Source: Diabrotica undecimpunctata (Eukaryota > Arthropoda > Insecta > Coleoptera > Chrysomelidae). Taken from it: a DNA stretch of 64,000 bases. The stretch is taken from assembly GCF_040954645.1 (NCBI RefSeq), contig NC_092808.1:115236049-115300048 (forward strand). The letters run 5' to 3'. The notes beneath the pieces were generated by a model that was not told the DNA's origin, searched no databases, and saw only the letters and a program-made list of their open reading frames with translations. Position numbers and translations under genes: made by a program. Every line of letters starts with the position of its first letter. The first letter of the stretch is position 1. Shown here piece after piece: positions 57,365-64,000 of the stretch.

Positions 57365-58079
57365 CCGCAGCTGCTAAGGAACAGAGGCGAAAGCTAAGGG
57401 AATGCCACCGAGAAGCTCTTAGAAGACAACATAAAAAAAGTGGACAACAGGCAACACCAGTTAGGTTATGGAAGTACCAAAAGCAAATGGACTTCTTGAA
57501 ACCGTTTATGAAAAACAGAAATACTGTCGAATACCTCTCTGTTCCATCAGAAGAAAATCAGTTGGAAGAGAGTGAAATTATAATAGAAGAAAGAAATAAT
57601 GAAGAAATAATAGAATCTTCTCAGAACCACAGCCCCAAAAGGTTAAAAAATCCACCGTACGCACAGATCCTGTTATTCAAAAGTTTTTTGAGGACAGTGA
57701 GAAGAGGGCAAAGAAGAGGGACGAAATACGAGAAAACCTGTTAAAACATAAAATACAGGATGATCTAAATAAGGATGGTTTATACCAATTTTTTTTCTCA
57801 ATGTATGACATAACCAAAAATCTTCCGAAAAAATATCATAAAGATATAAGGAGAAAACTATTCCAAGCTGTTTCTCAGGCTGAAGATATGGCCGAGGAGG
57901 AAGTTGAGAAGAATTCTGAGATGTACAACCAGCAATCTACTCCATCTACCAGCCAATCTGGTAGTTATTATGTGATAAGCCAGCAGTACAAAGAATTATT
58001 CTCTCCTTCACATACAGGGTCTTTAAGATCAGAAGAGAGAAATGAAGCATACTGCTCGAAAAATTTTGAAGATTTTTGA
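57365..58079 (+). pseudogene. MADF-BESS gene of Harbinger, exon 2
   Basis: After acceptor TTACAG at 57359-57364, the frame completes the MADF domain (AKEQRRKLRECHREALRRQH, then TPVRLWKYQKQMDFLKPFM) and an acidic linker. A one-base break in an A-run near 57643 shifts the frame. The next frame (57801-58079 and just upstream) has LYQFFFSMYDITKNLPKKYH followed by KDIRRKLFQAVSQAEDMAEE, a BESS protein-interaction motif, and a Ser/Thr-rich tail. This exon lies inside the transposase intron on the opposite strand. Confidence 0.85.
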
Positions 58080-58165
58080 ATAAATTTATTAAATGTTAAT
58101 TAACTAGATAAATATTAAATAAAAAAACTTTTTTTCTAAAAATACTTAATTTTTCAAATATTTAC

Positions 58166-58474
58166 CTTAGACATACTGCTAATTTTTGTTCACTTCCAAT
58201 GGGCTTTTGTGCATTACACTCTTGACCAGTAATATCTTCTTTAATTAATTTATGAACCTCACTGAACTGTCTTCTGTTTAACCGAAATGACTCTTTAAAG
58301 ACATTATCTGGAATTTCACTGGATAACTTGAATTCTTCATAACTCTCCCTTTTTCGTAAATACTCATTAGTTTTACTTCTTTTTCTTTTTTTTTAGAAGA
58401 TGCAACATAACAAATCTTTCGTCACTTTCAGATTCAGATTCTAAATCGAGCAGAAGTTACTCGTTTGATGCCAT
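58166..58474 (-). pseudogene. Harbinger transposase, exon 1
   Basis: The minus ATG at 58474 gives MASNE, then a TAA stop, then an acidic LLLDLESESESDERFVMLHL block, a lysine run where the frame shifts (near 58390), and EYLRKRESYEEFKLSSEIPD with NVFKESFRLNRRQF. The last residues LAVCLR end at donor AAG|GTAAAT (58165) and join RYLATGD of exon 2 in frame, a junction typical of HARBI1 proteins ('LA--LR-LATGD'). Confidence 0.8.
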
Positions 58475-58580
58475 TTTCTGTACTGAACGAAGAATACAAA
58501 TATTTGACATGGGCGTGGGCTGTGTTCAATATGCGTTATTGGTTTCTCTTACCTTTACCCAAGTGATTGGATAAATACAT

Positions 58581-58581
58581 T

Positions 58582-58651
<70 letters not shown>
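58581..58651. repeat. (TA)n microsatellite
   Basis: TA run immediately outside the right end of the Harbinger element. Confidence 0.95.
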
Positions 58652-58656
<5 letters not shown>

Positions 58657-59068
58657 TATATTTTGTAATTCATATTTTTCTTACATTATGAGACTTAAAA
58701 GCTAACCTTAAAAAAGAAGCTATCTTATTCTGTTCTACTTTCTGTTTTCAATATTGCAGCTTTAATACAAACACTGACACTAAAGTCTATTCGTTTTTAA
58801 GATGAGCACCAAAAAAAAACATAAACATGCTTATGTACATGATAGGAATTTGAAGATCTGTTTTACAGAGTTGCAATAAGCCAAAGCATTCATATTTTAA
58901 TTAAAGCCTAAATTATGTTTAATCCTTACATTTCGTAGCACATTTTTTGGAGTTATGAATAATAAATGTTGTTTTATTAATTAATACAGTTGATAGTTAA
59001 TAGTAAACAACTTTTTATAAAATTGAACTTAACTTAAAAAAACAGTTATTTAATATTTTACAATATAA

Positions 59069-59218
59069 TAATTAGTAAGAATTGTAATAATAATTTCAAA
59101 ATTGAACCTACATACGTTCTTCTGTACGAAATTTTATTATAATAATTAGTAAGAATTGTAATAATAATTTTTCAAAATTGAACCTACATACATTCTTCTG
59201 TACGAAATTTTATTATAA
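59069..59218. repeat. ~76-bp direct tandem duplication
   Basis: Two nearly identical units starting AATTAGTAAGAATTGTAATA and ending 'tgtacgaaattttattataa'. They differ by a 'tt' insertion and one substitution. Confidence 0.92.
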
Positions 59219-59504
59219 GGAGGATATGTAGAAATATGATAGGACATCAATATTAAAAGTTTCAGATACGGTTTTCACAAGGGTTTAAGTTCAGACTTTA
59301 AGTTATTACCTGACAAAGACAGAAGATTATTAATTACACATTAATTATTGTTACTCATTTTTATGTGGTTGTGTATTAGTATCATATCATAAAACAGCAA
59401 AATATGTCACAGAGGAAGTTGTGCGTGCACATGTAGTAACTACTTTGCAACTGCTGTTTATCATTGCGAGTCAAATTTAATATAGTACACATATGACTTC
59501 ACTT

Positions 59505-59515
59505 TTGTGTGTGTG

Positions 59516-59591
<76 letters not shown>
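59505..59591. repeat. (GT)n microsatellite
   Basis: About 87 bases of GT with one C near the start. Confidence 0.97.
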
Positions 59592-59592
<1 letters not shown>

Positions 59593-59849
59593 ATTATTGG
59601 CTTCGGATTTTCTGCCCATTCGCCATCTCACCTTTATGGAATTATTTTGTATTTTTTGTTCTGAAGCTCTAAAGGAGTGCTCCTTGCTTTCTTCTCGTTT
59701 GCTATACAATTATAGTCCTGCTCTAATTTTACAAAGAAATATTTTTTATATATCTAATTTTACAAATATACATTAGATTTTTATTTCTCTTATAACATAT
59801 TCAGCTTGTTTTGAATTATTTCCTTTTGTTGTGTTTTTTTAATTTCGAG

Positions 59850-60480
59850 GTTAAGGTCAAAAATGATCAATTTTGTTTATTTCTTCAAAATTATCTGCAT
59901 CTTTGTAGCGAACCATTAGCTCTGAATTGCTACTAAAATCAGTTGCCTCATCAAGCTGAATAGAAAAATATTTAGCCTGTTTTAATTCGAAAATAACCTG
60001 TTCTTTCACATTTTCTGCTAATATAGAAATTCATTCTTTCACAATTCTCGCAGACAAGGGCACTAAATTCAGTTTCTTTGCTTCTTTTTGATCACACATA
60101 ATCTCTGCCATTTTTACAACAGCTGGTTTAGCCAAATCTTCACCAATAGTGTATGGTTTCTTATTTCGAGCAATCAACCAGGCTACTTCAAAGCTAGCCC
60201 TTGATACTGAACGCTGATCAAATGTACCAAACAAGTTGCTATTAAATCTTTGTTTTTTAAGAGATATTTCTAAATTTGCAAAGTATTCTCGCGGTTTGGA
60301 AGACAGGTGTGAATGCAAATTATCTAAATGTTTCTTCAATTGACTTTTTTTGAAAGATTCTGAAGTCAGTACTTTGATACATAAAACAATCTGTGATTTC
60401 ATTGTACCATTGTCTTCTTTTTGTGTAAAACCGTAATTAAGGAATTCGTCTTGGTATGTTCTTTTTCTATTTGCTGCCAT
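59850..60480 (-). pseudogene. hAT transposase N-terminal part (ZBED5-like), one stop
   Basis: The minus ATG at 60480 opens MAANRKRTYQDEFLNYGFTQ. A BED-type zinc-finger region follows, with CIKVL and KKSQLKKHLDNLHSH, though the first cysteine pair looks incomplete (IVLC only). Then come EVAWLIARNKKPYTIGEDLA and CDQKEAKKLNLVPLSARIVK. After a TGA at about 60031 the frame continues with LAENVKEQVIFELKQAKYFS and IQLDEATDFSSN, the first catalytic aspartate block of hAT enzymes. The rest is missing. A second damaged copy lies at 62705 in opposite orientation. Confidence 0.82.
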
Positions 60481-60489
60481 CTTCTGGGA

Positions 60490-61160
60490 GACAGAAAATA
60501 ATTTTTGTAAAATACTTGAATTACTACTGACGTCGTAAATCTTGAATGACGTGCAATCTTTTTTATATGAAAAATTCTATAGCTACAATATCATTAGAGA
60601 CTAAAAATGTGTAAATGCACCAGTTTTTGTTTCGGGAAGAACAGTTGTCTGATCAAAGAACAACTTTTTCAACATCTCTGTGTTGCTTTAAAAACATGTA
60701 CAAAGAATTAATATTGTCTTCTGAACATCTGAAATTCCTTTATGCCACAACCTGGAGTGAACTTTTACTTTACTTTTTCTCACTGCAATGCAAAGGTTTC
60801 ATGATAGGCTATAAAATGCTTTACAAATAATACTTTTTTGAACATGTCCACTCTTGGCATGCATTCCTAGCTTCTCTAACTAATTCGTTATAAACTTTCC
60901 ATAAATATCACACGATATAATAAGATTTTTTTTGTGGAGACGAAGTAAACTGCTCGCATTTTTCGCACTCATCGTGTTCTAGTTGTGCGAATGATACATG
61001 TTATTCCTTAACGATTCGCCTGTATAAATCATATGATACTTTCCCTAAACTCGGGAAATATTTTGACGATTTTACTGTGCTACAAGTGCTACATTAACAT
61101 CGCCTGGAAGGTACCGCACATTTGGAGGATGCTCCCATCTTTAATGGAAAAGTGGGATGA
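60490..61160. other. No gene seen
   Basis: No recognised domain. Short open frames only. Confidence 0.45.
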
Positions 61161-61165
61161 AATGA

Positions 61166-61498
61166 TTAAATGTGTTTTGATGGCTGTCTTCCTCTGTTAT
61201 CACTAGGTGGAGTTAAAGCACCTTTGGGAATATTTGTATAATGCACAAACCTGTCATTATTTTTCTTAAAGCTTAATGTGGTGACGAAAAAACTCTTACA
61301 ACCCTCATGTGGGATGTGGGAGCAACATTTTAGTTTGTATTGAATAGATAATGATCGCCTTACTGTTTTATTTTTTATCTCTTCTTTGTTTAACATCAAA
61401 CTTATTACATATGTCAAAATGAAATGTCTACATTCAGACCACGCCATTTCCGAAAACTGTTTACCTTCTATCACCAATCCGTATCTTTTAATAGCCAA
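61166..61498 (-). mobile_element. Transposon-derived N-terminal fragment of unknown class
   Basis: The minus frame gives YKLKCCSHIPHEGCKSFFVT and ends with a KGALTPPSDNRGRQPSKHI block. This combination (a CC-H-C patch followed, after a gap, by 'p-D-RG-----') recurs in a repeated insect family that I remember but cannot name with confidence. The middle is deleted compared with that family. Confidence 0.35.
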
Positions 61499-61589
61499 AT
61501 AAGTGTCACTGACTTAGTTTCCATACTCCTTCCAAATGGCTTGAACGAGTTTTATGAGATTTTATATGTATATTCTGTTGAATATACCA

Positions 61590-61911
61590 CTCTGAATTTT
61601 CTTCCAGGAAGTTGTTTTCAGTCAGATCAGTTGATATCGTTATAGATCAGAATAACGTAGTCAACTGTGCTGCAGAATTTTTGAATTCATTGGAATTTCC
61701 TGGACTTCCACATAACAATTTAAAATTAATAGTAGGATTCGTTGTCATTATGCTGCGTAACATTCATCAACCTCGACTGTGCAATCAAACGAGACTGACT
61801 GTGAAAAGGCTAATGAATAATGCCATTGAGGCAACGATCGTCAAGGAAAAATACAAAGGAGAGGATTTACAATCTCCAAGCATAACTTTCCTATTTAGAC
61901 ACATTATTTAA
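61590..61911 (+). mobile_element. Helitron helicase C-terminal fragment
   Basis: The frame from 61612 reads VDIVIDQNNVVNCAAEFLNS, then LEFPGLPHNNLKLIVG, MLRNIHQPRLCNQTRLTVKR and LMNNAIEATIVKEKYKGEDL. This is the closing part of the Pif1-like helicase of Helitrons ('FLNsl--sGlPph-L-lKvG-pimLLRNl-p--LCNGTRL'). Catalytic helicase motifs and the Rep domain are absent here. Confidence 0.85.
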
Positions 61912-61914
61912 TTT

Positions 61915-62700
61915 AATTCGGTACGAAGTTTAGCGTTTAATCTAATATAATCTTAAAATCAACCAACCAAATTCAACAAAAAGTACAAAGAGTATTGAAA
62001 ATTAGAGATTAAATAGAAGTCACTACAGGATAGTAGAAATCAGCGCTTGGGGATCCGGGGTAAATTACCCCAAATGGGGTAAAAATGAAATTGTTGGGGG
62101 TAAAAATGAAACTTTTGTGAGTAAAAAGTATATATTTTTAATTTGATATTTTATAAACCTGTTAGTATTTTTTTCAACTTAAACAATTTAGCAACATATG
62201 CAGGCCACGCCATCTCACTCCCCAACACTAAATTGTTCTCGTGTTATATCTTTGCGCAGTAAAATACAGCCGGTTAGACGGCCACATTCTGGTAGACGGT
62301 TATTCAGATAGTTAAAATACGGAAATTACGCATTAGAAGCGAGTAATACCGCACCGCATGATCGTTTAGCCAAGTAACTGACTTGGTATGAAAAATAACT
62401 GAATAACTAGTAACTTATTTATTGGATAACTATTAGCCACTGTTATTTGTCAGTAACCAGTTATTAATAACAGTTCCTGTAATATCGTCACTTCTCTAGC
62501 CCCAGCTACCTGCTCAGTCCGTATTGTCCGTGCCATGCCGTTAAGATACAAATACATTGACGAGTCAGAGAGCGAGTTTTTACTAGTTAGTTGGTGACAA
62601 AACCACCATTTTCTCATTAATCATCGATATATCGATCAAGGTATGCAGCAATTTGAAAATTTAATTAAAGTATTTTACAACTATTATTTTCTGTCTCCCT
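61915..62700. other. No gene seen
   Basis: Contains a small imperfect repeat 'ggggtaaattacccc' near 62059 and 'ggggtaaaaatgaaa' twice near 62080-62112. Otherwise featureless AT-rich DNA. Confidence 0.5.
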
Positions 62701-62704
62701 TAAG

Positions 62705-63165
62705 ATGGCAGCAAATAGAAAAAGAACATACCAAGACTTAATTCCATCCTTATTACCATCCTTAATTATGGTTTTACACAAATAGAAGACAATGGTACAA
62801 TGAAATCCTAGATTGTTTTAGGTATCAAGGTACTGGCTTCAGAATCTTTCAAAAAAAGTCAATTGAAGAAACATTTAGATAATTTGCATTCACACCTGTC
62901 TTCCAAACCGCGAGAATACTTTGCAAATTTAGAAATATCTCTTAAAAGACAAAGATTGAATAGCAACTTCTAGCTGAACTAGCGTTCAGCATCATGGGAT
63001 AGCTTTGAAGTAGCCTGGTTGATTGCTCGAAATAAGAAACCATACACTATTGGTGAAGATTTGGCTAAACCAGCTGCTGTAAAAATAGCAGAGATTATGT
63101 GTGGTCAAAAAGAAGCGAGGAAACTGAATTCAGTGCCCTTGTCTGCGAGAATTGTGCTCAAATAG
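62705..63165 (+). pseudogene. hAT transposase N-terminal part, copy 2, several breaks
   Basis: ATGGCAGCAAATAGAAAAAG at 62705 parallels the start of the copy at 60480 and stays alignable for ~460 bp. A ~24-bp internal insertion or duplication near 62740 ('attccatccttattaccatc') and several stops break it. It ends at about 63165 in the same place as copy 1's first frame. It sits just before gene B's finger exon. Confidence 0.8.
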
Positions 63166-63204
63166 GTTGGTCAAATATTATATTATAGTTGGTTTGTATT
63201 TTAG

Positions 63205-63846
63205 GTTATCCCCAAGACGAACACAAAATGGAAAATATGGAGACACTAATTGAAGATTCAGCTTACGAAGGAAATTATATGAGGCAACACTCCAAAGGAA
63301 AAACATTAGATACAAATAAGAAAAAGAAATCTTTCAAGTGTGAAATTTGTTTTAATCAGTTTACTAGAGCAGATAATTTGAAAACACATATCAGACTGCA
63401 CACTGGAGAAAAATCTTACAAGTGTGAAATTTGTTTTAAGCAGTTTACTACAGCAGGTAATTTGAAATCACATTTAAGAGTGCACACTGGGGAAAAATCT
63501 TACACTTGTGAAATTTGTTTCAAGCAATTTTCTCATGCAGTTTCTTTGACAACACATTTAGGAGTGCACACTGGAGTAAAACCTTACAAGTGTGAAATTT
63601 GTTTTAAGCGATTTAGTCGAGCAGATAATTTGAAAAGACATTTTAGAGTGCACACTGGAGAAAAATCTTACACGTGTGAAATTTGTTTTAAGCAATTTAG
63701 TCGAGCACATGATTTGAAAACACATTTGAGAGTGCACACTGGAGAAAAAGCTTACAAGTGTGAAATTTGTTTTAAGCAATTTAGTCGAGCAGATCATTTG
63801 AAAAGACATTTTAGAGTGCACACTGGAGAAAACTTACAAGTGTGAA
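63205..63846 (+). CDS. C2H2 zinc-finger gene B, finger exon (six fingers, then a frameshift)
   Basis: The acceptor TTTTAG at 63199-63204 has the same phase and leader style as gene A's exon (YPQDEHKMENMETLIEDSAY). Six C2H2 fingers follow, e.g. [21 protein letters not shown] pattern with TGEK linkers. After the sixth finger the frame shifts at 63828-63832 ('ggagaaaacttac' lacks a base found in other linkers) and ends GENLQV-stop. Finger helices differ from gene A (RADNLKRH versus KKSYLNIH), so the two proteins should bind different sites despite a shared leader. Product would be nuclear. Confidence 0.8.
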
Positions 63847-63885
63847 ATTTGTTTTAAGCAATTGTCTCATGCAGATTTTTTAAAA
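63833..63885 (+). pseudogene. Partial seventh finger of gene B
   Basis: In the shifted frame [18 protein letters not shown] is readable. It is then replaced abruptly at about 63887 by unrelated sequence, so the array is truncated. Confidence 0.7.
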
Positions 63886-64000
63886 AAACGGGTGTGGCAG
63901 TCCAGTGGGACTGCCGGTAGAAGTTATACTTCTATATACGCGTTCGTCGTTCCACATTTATATGGGAGTCAATCTGCACAATCATTACAGATGTAATGCT
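63886..64000. mobile_element. Start of an unassigned repeat truncating the finger array
   Basis: From about 63887 the sequence becomes GC-richer ('gtggcagtccagtgggactg', 'gtagaagttatacttctata'). It contains two small palindromes, GCAGTCCAGTGGGACTGC (imperfect) and TAGAAGTTATACTTCTA. This looks like the end of a mobile element that continues beyond the window. Confidence 0.45.

Larger units (their letters stand above)
55396..58553. mobile_element. PIF/Harbinger element with two spliced antisense genes, ~3.2 kb
   Basis: Ends both begin GGTAAG (55396; complement ending 58553) and share the subterminal block ATTGAGCACAGCCCAT / complement of GGGCTGTGTTCAAT. Inside are a HARBI1-type nuclease gene (minus, two exons) and a MADF-BESS gene (plus, two exons), each partly inside the other's intron. 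Both carry stops or frameshifts. The 3-bp target duplication expected for the family was not confirmed. Confidence 0.85.
58660..59845. other. No gene seen
   Basis: AT-rich intronic sequence apart from the tandem duplication at 59069-59218 and the (GT)n at 59505-59591. Confidence 0.55.

Noticed and set aside
59461..59776. Open frames rich in His-Thr or Cys-Val
   Set aside because: They come from the (GT)n microsatellite.
63558..63821. 87-codon minus-strand frame
   Set aside because: It is the shadow of the gene B finger array.

Overview
This is a stretch of AT-rich, repeat-laden animal nuclear DNA, most likely from an insect and plausibly a beetle. The insect call rests on the transposon families present (endonuclease-reverse transcriptase LINEs, Dong/R4-like LINEs, Harbinger with a MADF partner, errantivirus-like debris, a Maverick/Polinton) and on spliced C2H2 zinc-finger genes of insect type. 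The beetle call is only a guess from repeat familiarity. I saw no rRNA, tRNA or CRISPR.

The only host-like genes are two duplicated C2H2 zinc-finger genes. Gene A has its first coding exon at 13581-13719 and its finger exon at 46199-47097, with a finger array continuing past stop codons to 48318. Gene B has exon 1 at 54684-54822 and its finger exon at 63205-63846. Both exon pairs join in phase 1. The ~32 kb intron of A and ~8 kb intron of B are packed with nested mobile elements.

Region by region: 1-5540 is mostly noncoding with old repeat fragments. 5543-6236 is an internally deleted Harbinger sitting in a LINE-containing repeat (4545-7972), whose second copy lies at 48478-50520 and supplies the empty site. 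7985-11215 holds two head-to-tail Dong/R4-like LINE pieces on the minus strand beside (TAA)n. 12060-12650 is a ~117-bp tandem repeat. 14268-15988 is a LINE carrying a TTAA-flanked MITE. 17134-18449 is a Tc1/mariner transposase with DD82E spacing. 20907-34181 is a 13,275-bp Maverick/Polinton. 37101-38381 is a DD37E mariner inside LTR-retroelement debris. 39191-44666 is a pogo-like element hit twice by LINEs. 45335-46049 is a pogo/Tigger-type MITE. 55396-58553 is a Harbinger with two spliced antisense genes. 59850-63165 has two opposed hAT fragments around Helitron debris.

The centrepiece is the Polinton. It has inverted termini, a 6-bp target duplication (TGTCTG), and a target that is demonstrably a LINE whose minus-strand frame is continuous across the empty site. 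It encodes protein-primed-type DNA polymerase B with N-terminal zinc fingers, retroviral-type integrase with a chromodomain, packaging ATPase, a parvovirus-like phospholipase A2/hydrophobic protein, a truncated adenain-like protease, a DUF8207-type protein, two paralogous small proteins and a Cys-rich protein. It also carries a 59-aa protein that looks like the PP1-binding core of PPP1R15/GADD34, the eIF2-alpha phosphatase regulator. That gene, plus arrays of POU-octamer sites in the termini (as in adenovirus origins), are the observations I rate most novel. Many of its genes carry frameshifts, several in A-runs that could be assembly errors, and one internal deletion removed the converging 3' ends of protease and polymerase.
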